From NCBI GenBank assembly GCA_964568585.1, contig CAZMQI010000017.1, positions 1-37,313 of the forward strand: a stretch of 37,313 nt of DNA. The letters are read 5' to 3'. This stretch comes from RGZA01 sp964568585. Its GTDB lineage: Bacteria; Pseudomonadota; Alphaproteobacteria; UBA9219; RGZA01. Made by a program: the position numbers and the translations under genes. Of the stretch, positions 15,428 through 21,555 are shown piece by piece. Under the pieces are notes generated by a model, which had not been told where the DNA came from, did not search any database, and was given only the letters and a program-made list of their open reading frames with translations. The first letter of the stretch is position 1, and every line of letters starts with the position of its first letter.

Positions 15428-15853
15428 ATGCAGGTATTTAAGGAATTCAAAGAATTTGCAATGCGCGGCAACGTGATTGAATTGGCAGTCGGTGTTATCA
15501 TCGGCGCAGCTTTCACATCCATCGTTGATTCAGTCGTGAAGGATCTCATCAACCCAATTATTGGTCTTTTGATTGGCGGAATTGATTTCTCGAACATGTT
15601 TGTCACTATCAAGCCAGCAGCAGAAGGTGCGACCTATGCAACTTTGAAAGCAGCAACAGATGCAGGCGCAGTTACGGTTAACTATGGCCTGTTTGTCAAC
15701 GCATCCATCAAGTTCCTTATCGTGGCATTCGTTGTGTTTATGTTGGTTAAATCACTCAACAAATTGCTTAAACCAACACCGGGTGTACCTGCTGCACCAA
15801 GCCGTCAGGAAGTTCTTCTGGAACAAATCCGTGACGCGGTTCAAAAGAAATAA
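15428..15853 (+). CDS. mscL: large-conductance mechanosensitive channel
   Basis: A 141-residue channel subunit. The start is taken at 15428 (MQVFKEFKEFAMRGNVIELAVG), with GGAG 6 nt upstream, rather than at 15416. TM1 has the conserved NVIELAVGVIIGAAFTSIVDSVVKDLINP pore helix. A periplasmic loop of about 35 residues follows, then TM2 (FVNASIKFLIVAFVVFMLVKSLN), then a C-terminal bundle (EVLLEQIRDAV). It releases solutes on hypo-osmotic shock. A TTGACG sequence (15368) with a weak downstream -10 could be its promoter. A terminator follows at 15889. Confidence 0.97.
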   Translation: MQVFKEFKEFAMRGNVIELAVGVIIGAAFTSIVDSVVKDLINPIIGLLIGGIDFSNMFVTIKPAAEGATYATLKAATDAGAVTVNYGLFVNASIKFLIVAFVVFMLVKSLNKLLKPTPGVPAAPSRQEVLLEQIRDAVQKK

Positions 15854-15872
15854 GCTAAAATTTTATCTATCG

Positions 15873-15887
15873 TTAAACTTGTCTTAA
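15873..15887. promoter_or_regulatory. TTAA-N7-TTAA site (CtrA-box consensus)
   Basis: TTAA ACTTGTC TTAA matches the full CtrA-binding consensus known from alphaproteobacteria. It lies in the short gap between mscL and a flagellar-rod-like gene, 43 nt before the latter's start. CtrA commonly controls flagellar genes. Eight fixed bases can occur by chance about once in two windows of this size, so position is the main support. Confidence 0.45.
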
Positions 15888-15888
15888 G

Positions 15889-15929
15889 GCCCCTTATCGT
15901 AAGCTATGCGCTCACATAAGGGGCTTTTT
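15889..15929 (+). terminator. mscL terminator whose 3' arm holds the next gene's Shine-Dalgarno
   Basis: A 9-bp stem GCCCCTTAT/ATAAGGGGC (15889-15897, 15916-15924), with a further inner stem GTAAGC/GCTCAC containing one mismatch, is followed by TTTTT. The AAGGGG in the right arm (15918-15923) is the only Shine-Dalgarno in reach of the TTG start at 15931, so the hairpin would hide it in read-through RNA. Confidence 0.8.
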
Positions 15930-15930
15930 C

Positions 15931-16185
15931 TTGGTTGATGCTATTCGTACATCTCTTGCTGGATTAAACGCAGCTTCCACACGTTTGGCGACCTCTGCCG
16001 ATCGTATCGCCAAAGCTGGAATTCAAACCAATACTGTCCAGCCGCAAACCAAACCACCTGCTGACATCAATCTGGATGAGGAAATCGTGAACAGCAAATT
16101 GGCTGATATTTCCTATACAGCCAATGCCAAGGTTATTCAGGTGCAGTTGAAAACTGAAAAAGAACTCCTCAATATACTCGCGTAA
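15931..16185 (+). CDS. flagellar basal-body rod-like small protein
   Basis: An 84-residue protein with both ends of axial flagellar proteins: an N-terminal helix (AIRTSLAGLNAASTRLATSADRIAKAG, the rod-family ALSGL-x-A-x3-R-x8-N/D-x-A pattern) and a C-terminal DEEIVNSKLADISYTANAKVIQVQLKTEKELLNI helix. The middle domain of FlgC, FlgG and similar proteins is missing, so it is a mini-rod protein or orphan. The only start available is TTG at 15931, since a stop lies at 15874 and there is no ATG or GTG before it. AAGGGG is 7 nt upstream. No other flagellar gene is in the window. It is followed by hprK after 21 nt. Confidence 0.78.
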   Translation: MVDAIRTSLAGLNAASTRLATSADRIAKAGIQTNTVQPQTKPPADINLDEEIVNSKLADISYTANAKVIQVQLKTEKELLNILA

Positions 16186-16206
16186 TTTTTTCTAATTCAA
16201 AATCAA

Positions 16207-16644
16207 ATGACTACGCCTCTTCACGCACCCAGCATCCATGGAACTAGCGTCGTGTTTTGCGGTCGCGGGCTTTTGCTGCGTGGTGCGTCAGGTTCTGGCA
16301 AATCCGATTTGGCGTTACGCATCATGGATGCGGGTGGCTCGCTCATCTCCGATGATTACACGCAGCTGGTCGTTAAAGATAAGCAGCTCATTGCATCGCC
16401 GCCCGAAACCATCAAAGGGATGATGGAAGTCCGCGGGATAGGTTTGCTCAAGGTCGCATATATCCCATCCGCACGCATTGATGTCCTCATAAGCTGTGAA
16501 TCGAAAGAAGTGATCGAGCGCTTGCCGTCAGTGATTCACACCGAAATAGAAGGGATACGCTTGCCAACGCTTAAGGTTTATCCGTTTGAAAGCTCGGCGG
16601 TTGCGAAACTGCGGGCATTCCTGCAAAATAAGCCGGTACCTTAA
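16207..16644 (+). CDS. hprK: HPr kinase/phosphorylase, short alphaproteobacterial form
   Basis: A 145-residue protein containing only the C-terminal catalytic domain of HprK, as is usual in alphaproteobacteria. The P-loop is GASGSGKSD with K32. ISDDYTQL follows, and the family signature EVRGIGLLKV is present. It phosphorylates or dephosphorylates HPr on a serine; the HPr encoded here retains that serine (S56). It is first of a run hprK-rapZ-EIIA-HPr-EI. No clear Shine-Dalgarno precedes the ATG, so it may depend on translation of the upstream flagellar-like gene. The chvG/chvI pair that often precedes hprK is absent from the window. Confidence 0.95.
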   Translation: MTTPLHAPSIHGTSVVFCGRGLLLRGASGSGKSDLALRIMDAGGSLISDDYTQLVVKDKQLIASPPETIKGMMEVRGIGLLKVAYIPSARIDVLISCESKEVIERLPSVIHTEIEGIRLPTLKVYPFESSAVAKLRAFLQNKPVP

Positions 16645-16655
16645 ATAATAAATTC

Positions 16656-17558
16656 ATGAATGATGCAACCGTAACCGAATTAAAACCGCGTAATACCAAG
16701 CGCCGCGTCGTGCTTATTTCCGGCATGTCAGGTGCAGGGCTGTCATCGGTTTTGAAATCACTGGAAGATCTGGGTTATGAAGCGGTGGATAATCTCCGCC
16801 TGTCGATGGTGCCGACCTTAATCAAAGGCAGCACCAAGAATAACAAACCCTTGGCGATAAGCGTTGATAGCCGCAACGCCGAATTTAATGCCGAAATGTT
16901 TTTGCGTTATGTCGGCGAGTTTAAGCTCGACCAACATCTTGATACGCGCCTACTGTTCCTTGATTGCGATGATGAAGCATTGCTGCGCCGGTTTAATGAA
17001 ACGCGCCGCCGCCATCCATTGGCAGGCGACCGTCCGGTTAAAGAAGGTATCGCACTTGAGCGCAAAATGCTGGCACCTGTGCAGGAAGCGGCAGACCATA
17101 CCATCGATACATCCTTATTATCCGCGCATGATTTGCGCCGATTGCTGGTTGGCCATTACCGCACCGATAACAGCGGATTAACAATATCCGTCTCCTCTTT
17201 CTCCTATAAATATGGCGTTCCACGCGAAGCCGACTTGATTTTTGATGTCCGCTTCCTGAAAAATCCGCATTGGGATATGGCCTTGCGTCAGCTCACGGGG
17301 CGCGATCAGCAAGTCGCCGATTATATTAAGTCCGATCCTGACTTTGATGCGTTCTTCATGAGCATGTTGAATTTTCTGTTCCCGCTTCTGCCGCGTTATA
17401 AGGAAGAGGGGAAGAATTATCTGACGATTGCATTCGGGTGCACGGGTGGCCGTCATCGCTCGGTATTCGTTGCCGAACAATTGGGAACGATGCTGGCCGC
17501 GCAAGGATACATCGTCGCACTCACACATCGCGACATCGATAAAAAAGATACCAAATAG
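16656..17558 (+). CDS. rapZ: RapZ-family nucleotide/RNA-binding protein
   Basis: A 300-residue protein with the RapZ (YvcJ-like) layout: an N-terminal P-loop region (about 17-160) and a C-terminal domain with TISVSSFSYKYGVPREADLIFDVRFLKNPHW, then YLTIAFGCTGGRHRSVFVAEQL. In enterobacteria RapZ controls glmS sRNA decay and binds glucosamine-6-phosphate; the role in alphaproteobacteria is less clear. The P-loop reads GMSGAGLSS, with Leu29 where the family normally has Lys, so ATP binding may be weak or lost. It lies 11 nt after hprK and 12 nt before the EIIA gene. Confidence 0.93.
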   Translation: MNDATVTELKPRNTKRRVVLISGMSGAGLSSVLKSLEDLGYEAVDNLRLSMVPTLIKGSTKNNKPLAISVDSRNAEFNAEMFLRYVGEFKLDQHLDTRLLFLDCDDEALLRRFNETRRRHPLAGDRPVKEGIALERKMLAPVQEAADHTIDTSLLSAHDLRRLLVGHYRTDNSGLTISVSSFSYKYGVPREADLIFDVRFLKNPHWDMALRQLTGRDQQVADYIKSDPDFDAFFMSMLNFLFPLLPRYKEEGKNYLTIAFGCTGGRHRSVFVAEQLGTMLAAQGYIVALTHRDIDKKDTK

Positions 17559-17570
17559 AAGGAGACGAAC

Positions 17571-17978
17571 ATGATTGGAATGGTTCTGGTTACCCACGGC
17601 GATTTAGGCAAAGAATTATTGCTCGCAACCGAACATGTATGCGGCGAACAAAAATTTGCCAAGGCAATTTCCATCGGTCCTGAAGATGATATGGAGCAGC
17701 GCCGCGCAGAAATTCTGCAAAGCGTCACCGCGAATGACCGTGGCAAGGGCGTTGTGGTCATTACCGATATGTTTGGTGGTACACCCAGCAATCTTGCGCT
17801 TTCCATCATTGAAAAGGCGCATGTGGAAGTATTGGCCGGCGCCAATTTGCCGATGATGATTAAACTGGTCAGTGTCCGTGCAACACATGCCTTGGATGAA
17901 GCAGTTGCCGAAGCGCAGGAAGCGGGCAGAAAATATATCACCGTTGCATCCCAGCTCCTGAACGCTAAAGCATCATAA
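17571..17978 (+). CDS. mannose-family PTS EIIA component
   Basis: A 135-residue EIIA of the mannose/sorbose family. The phosphorylated histidine is H9 in VTHGDLGKELL; DMFGGTPSNLAL is the second family motif. With no EIIB or EIIC in the window it is most likely a regulatory phosphate acceptor rather than part of a sugar transporter, as known for alphaproteobacterial PTS. AAGGAG lies 6 nt before the ATG. It is followed after 7 nt by HPr. Confidence 0.93.
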   Translation: MIGMVLVTHGDLGKELLLATEHVCGEQKFAKAISIGPEDDMEQRRAEILQSVTANDRGKGVVVITDMFGGTPSNLALSIIEKAHVEVLAGANLPMMIKLVSVRATHALDEAVAEAQEAGRKYITVASQLLNAKAS

Positions 17979-17985
17979 ATACGTA

Positions 17986-18285
17986 ATGTCCGAACCCACA
18001 CAATCACACCATCTGGAAATCTGCGAGCAGGTGACCATCGTCAATCAAAAAGGATTGCACGCACGTGCCGCATCGAAATTCGTAAAATGTGTTTCGAATT
18101 TTGAAGCGGTGATGGAAGTCAGCAGAGGTGAGATGAAAGTTGCCGCAACCAGTATCATGGGGCTGATGATGCTTGCCGCATCAAAGGGAACAAATCTACG
18201 CATCTGCGCCTATGGCAAAGACGCGCAAGAAGCATTGGAAGCCGTCATCAAACTCATTTCCGACAGGTTCGAAGAAGATGAGTGA
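17986..18285 (+). CDS. phosphocarrier protein HPr
   Basis: A 99-residue HPr. The EI-dependent site is H25 in NQKGLHARAASKFV; the HprK-dependent site is S56 in ATSIMGLMMLAAS. The first 14 residues form an extension relative to the usual 85-90 residues. Both phosphorylation sites are intact, which fits the HprK encoded three genes upstream. Its stop codon lies inside the ptsI start region (8-nt overlap), indicating translational coupling. Confidence 0.96.
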   Translation: MSEPTQSHHLEICEQVTIVNQKGLHARAASKFVKCVSNFEAVMEVSRGEMKVAATSIMGLMMLAASKGTNLRICAYGKDAQEALEAVIKLISDRFEEDE

Positions 18286-20017
18286 AGAACTGGTATTAAA
18301 AGGCTTGGCGGTTTCAGCGGGTATTGCAATTGGCCCAGCGTTTATTCTGGATTCTGCACGGCTGCATGTTCCCGAATACACGATTAAGGCGGACGATGTT
18401 GCGGATGAAACGTTGCGCTTTCAGGATTCCGTCACTAAATCCCTGCGCCAGATTAAACGCATCAAATCAAAGGCCGAAAGCCTGCCAGCGGATGCCGCCG
18501 AAGAAATGAACATCTTGCTTGATGCACATATCGCGATGTTATCGGGCTCACGGCTTATACGCGGTGTTGAAAAACGTATTGGCGCCGACAAGATAAATGC
18601 CGATGCTGCGTTGCAGCGTGAAATCGACCATCTCGCCGAAAGCTTTGCAACCATGGATGATGCCTATCTTGCATCACGCATGAACGATATCCGCGAAGTG
18701 GGCCAGCGGCTGCTTCGCAACCTGCAAACCGATCACGGTGATTTCACGCTTAACATCCCCGAAGGCAGCGTATTGGTTGCCGAAGACATCACGCCTGCCG
18801 ATACCGCGCAAATCAATCCCGAAGCTGTGGAAGGTTTTGTTGCCGAACTGGGCGGTGTGGATGGTCACACGGCGATTATGGCGCGCGCGCTTGATTTGCC
18901 ATCCGTACTTGGTGCAGCAGGATTAAAGCTGCATTGCAAAGATGGCACGATGATTGCGGTCGATGGGCTTGAAGGCGAAATTATCATCAACCCATCCGCC
19001 AATACCTTGGCGCGGCTTCGCAAAGCGCAGCAAAAATTCAAGAAAGACCGCGAACAACTTAAAACACTCAAACGCCTTCCTGCGATTACCAGCGATGGCG
19101 CAGAAGTGATGTTAATGGCCAATCTGGAATTACCGCGCGAGCTTTCCAAAGCATTGGATGCCGGCGCGCAAGGCGTCGGACTATTCCGTACCGAATTCAT
19201 GTTCATGAACCGTAAGACCTTGCCGGATGAAGAAGAGCAATTCATCGCATTGCGTGGCATGGTGGAAGGATTAAAGGGTAAGCCCATCACCATCCGCACG
19301 CTTGATTTGGGCGGCGAAAAATTATCATCCGCGCTGGGTGATGCCCTTGGTGAAAGCACCAATCCAGCATTAGGCCTGCGCGCCATTCGTTTATGTTTGA
19401 AGCAACCCAAATTATTCGAAACACAAATCGCCGCCATTCTGCGCGCCGCAGCATACGGTCCCGTACGCATTCTCTTGCCAATGATTTCCAGTGTTGATCA
19501 GGTGAAACAAGTGCGCGAAAAAGTGCAACTGGTTGCCAAACGGTTGCAACGTCGCGGTGAAACATTGCCAGACCCGTTGCCGCCTATCGGCGTGATGATT
19601 GAAATTCCCGGCGCAGCCCTTGCCGCTGATGCGCTGGCGCAGGTTTCTGATTTCTTTTCCATCGGCAGTAATGATTTAACGCAGTACACGCTTGCGATTG
19701 ATCGCAGCGATGAACAGGTTGCCGATTTGTATAATCCGCTGCATCCGGCGGTATTGCGCCTTATTCAATTCAGTACCGAGGCAGCTTTGCGTGCACGTAT
19801 TCCCATCAGTTTGTGTGGTGAAATGGCGGGTAACCCGCAGCTAGCATCCTTTCTGGTCGGGCTTGGTATCCGCGAGCTGTCGATGTCACCGCCGCGCCTT
19901 CCTGAGGTAAAGCGTACGATCCGCGCTCTAAGCCTGCTCGAATCCACCCGCCATGCTGCCAAAATTATGAGCAGTAGTGACGAAGCGTTGATTAAACAGG
20001 AAATGGCCAATAAATAA
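18278..20017 (+). CDS. ptsI: phosphoenolpyruvate-protein phosphotransferase (enzyme I)
   Basis: A 579-residue EI. The start at 18278 (MSEELVLKGLAVSAGIAIGPAF) overlaps the HPr gene by 8 nt; the longer upstream frame is an HPr shadow. Phosphorylated H197 is in ELGGVDGHTAIMARALDLPSV. The PEP-binding barrel has GVGLFRTEFMFMNR, IRTLDLGGEK, GLRAIRLCL, FFSIGSNDLTQYTLAIDRSD and catalytic C513 in SLCGEMAGNP. There is no N-terminal GAF domain, so it is the PtsI rather than the PtsP type. It takes phosphate from PEP to HPr and then EIIA. End of the PTS run. Confidence 0.96.
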   Translation: MSEELVLKGLAVSAGIAIGPAFILDSARLHVPEYTIKADDVADETLRFQDSVTKSLRQIKRIKSKAESLPADAAEEMNILLDAHIAMLSGSRLIRGVEKRIGADKINADAALQREIDHLAESFATMDDAYLASRMNDIREVGQRLLRNLQTDHGDFTLNIPEGSVLVAEDITPADTAQINPEAVEGFVAELGGVDGHTAIMARALDLPSVLGAAGLKLHCKDGTMIAVDGLEGEIIINPSANTLARLRKAQQKFKKDREQLKTLKRLPAITSDGAEVMLMANLELPRELSKALDAGAQGVGLFRTEFMFMNRKTLPDEEEQFIALRGMVEGLKGKPITIRTLDLGGEKLSSALGDALGESTNPALGLRAIRLCLKQPKLFETQIAAILRAAAYGPVRILLPMISSVDQVKQVREKVQLVAKRLQRRGETLPDPLPPIGVMIEIPGAALAADALAQVSDFFSIGSNDLTQYTLAIDRSDEQVADLYNPLHPAVLRLIQFSTEAALRARIPISLCGEMAGNPQLASFLVGLGIRELSMSPPRLPEVKRTIRALSLLESTRHAAKIMSSSDEALIKQEMANK

Positions 20018-20043
20018 GCCGCAAATCAGTCATGTAAAAAAAT

Positions 20044-20113
20044 GGGGCGAATACATATTGTCATCACGAATCCCCTGTGGCAAAACGGGGCAACCAAATC
20101 ACTTATATATAAG
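20044..20113 (+). promoter_or_regulatory. ahcY leader with alternative pairings
   Basis: Two G-runs (GGGGC 20044-20048; CGGGG 20086-20090) flank one CCCC (20072-20075), so two mutually exclusive stems can form. A perfect 12-bp palindrome CTTATATATAAG (20102-20113) abuts the GAGAG ribosome site of ahcY. I cannot match it to a known SAH or SAM riboswitch consensus. Role unproven. Confidence 0.35.
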
Positions 20114-20121
20114 AGAGCATC

Positions 20122-21435
20122 ATGCAAGCAGCAGCCGTTAATGCCGTTAAAAACGATTACAAAGTAAAAGACATCACGCTTGCTGATTGGGGCCGTAAGG
20201 AAATTGCCATCGCCGAAAGCGAAATGCCGGGCTTGATGGCGCTGCGTAGCGAATTCAAAGCCAAGCAACCGTTAAAAGGCGCACGCATTGTCGGCTGCCT
20301 GCACATGACCATTCAAACAGCGGTGCTCATTGAAACACTTATCGAACTTGGCGCAAGCGTGCGCTGGTCATCCTGCAATATCTTTTCAACGCAAGATCAA
20401 GCTGCAGCGGCCATTGCCGCAAAAGGCATCCCAGTCTTTGCATGGAAGGGCATGACCGAAGAAGAATTCTGGTACTGCATTGAACAAACCTTGAAGGGTC
20501 CAAACGGTTGGACACCAAATATGATTTTGGATGATGGCGGCGACGTAACCCAAATCATGCACGAAAAATATCCAGACATGCTCAAAGACGTGAAGGGGTT
20601 GTCCGAAGAAACCACCACTGGCGTGCATCGTCTATACGAAATGATGAAGGTTGGAAAATTGAAAGTTCCAGCTATCAATGTGAATGACAGCGTCACCAAA
20701 TCGAAATTCGATAATCTATATGGTTGCCGTGAAAGTCTGGTAGATGGCATTAAACGCGCAACCGACGTGATGGTGGCTGGTAAAGTCGCGGTTGTGTGTG
20801 GTTACGGCGATGTAGGCAAAGGTTCTGCTGCATCATTGCGTAGCCAGGGCGCACGCGTGATGGTTACTGAAATCGATCCGATTAACGCGTTGCAAGCTGC
20901 GATGGAAGGTTATCAAGTTACCACCATGGAAGATGCAGCTCCACTTGGCGATATTTTTGTAACCGCAACGGGTAACGTTGACGTGATTACGATCGAGCAT
21001 ATGCGTGCGATGAAGGATCGTTCTATTGTGTGCAACATCGGCCACTTTGACAGCGAAATCCAGATTGACAGCCTTCGTAACCTGAAATGGGAAGAAGTGA
21101 AGCCGCAGGTGGATGAAGTTATTTTCCCTGATGGCAAGCGTTTGATTGTGTTGGCGCAAGGCCGCCTTGTGAATCTGGGTTGTGCAACGGGGCACCCCAG
21201 CTTTGTGATGAGCGCATCGTTCAGCAATCAGGTATTGGCGCAGATGGAATTGTGGAACAACCACAAGAATTACGAGAACAAGGTTTATGTTCTACCCAAG
21301 CACCTTGATGAAAAGGTAGCGCGTCTGCATCTTGAAAAACTGGGCGTCAAGCTGACCAAGCTAAGCGCTAAACAGGCGGCTTATCTGGCGATTGATGAAG
21401 CTGGCCCTTATAAGCCTGATCATTACCGCTACTAA
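20122..21435 (+). CDS. ahcY: adenosylhomocysteinase
   Basis: A 437-residue NAD-dependent hydrolase that splits S-adenosylhomocysteine into homocysteine and adenosine, keeping methylation reactions running. Signatures: GARIVGCLHMTIQTAVLIETL, MILDDGGDVTQIMH, EETTTGVHRLYEM, the NAD motif GYGDVGKGSAASLRSQGARV (from about G227), CNIGHFDSEI, NLGCATGHPSFVMSASFSNQ, and the C-terminal KPDHYRY that reaches the neighbouring subunit's NAD site. GAGAG sits just upstream of the ATG. The next gene is divL, after a structured 120-nt gap. Confidence 0.98.
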   Translation: MQAAAVNAVKNDYKVKDITLADWGRKEIAIAESEMPGLMALRSEFKAKQPLKGARIVGCLHMTIQTAVLIETLIELGASVRWSSCNIFSTQDQAAAAIAAKGIPVFAWKGMTEEEFWYCIEQTLKGPNGWTPNMILDDGGDVTQIMHEKYPDMLKDVKGLSEETTTGVHRLYEMMKVGKLKVPAINVNDSVTKSKFDNLYGCRESLVDGIKRATDVMVAGKVAVVCGYGDVGKGSAASLRSQGARVMVTEIDPINALQAAMEGYQVTTMEDAAPLGDIFVTATGNVDVITIEHMRAMKDRSIVCNIGHFDSEIQIDSLRNLKWEEVKPQVDEVIFPDGKRLIVLAQGRLVNLGCATGHPSFVMSASFSNQVLAQMELWNNHKNYENKVYVLPKHLDEKVARLHLEKLGVKLTKLSAKQAAYLAIDEAGPYKPDHYRY

Positions 21436-21457
21436 TTCCTGTGTAATTCGGCGCGAA

Positions 21458-21536
21458 TCTGACTAAATCAGGTCTTAATCTTTATAAGATTTGATAACAT
21501 CGTTAGCCTATTAAAATAGGCTAACGAAGTCAGACC
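21458..21536. promoter_or_regulatory. hairpin cluster between ahcY and divL
   Basis: Three potential hairpins lie in tandem: CTGA/TCAG (21459-21471), AATCTT/AAGATT (21477-21491) and a perfect 10-bp stem CGTTAGCCTA/TAGGCTAACG (21501-21526). The outer TCTGAC (21458) can also pair with GTCAGA (21529-21534). None has a U-tract on either strand, so this is not a standard terminator. Confidence 0.4.
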
Positions 21537-21555
21537 CAAATTACATGAAGTTTCC

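Noticed and set aside
18278..20017. PtsP (nitrogen PTS EI)
   Set aside because: No N-terminal GAF domain; the length fits PtsI.
20018..20121. SAH riboswitch upstream of ahcY
   Set aside because: The leader has stems, but I do not see the conserved SAH or SAM/SAH core motifs; kept only as an unassigned leader.
21501..21526. ahcY terminator
   Set aside because: Perfect stem, but no U-tract on either strand.
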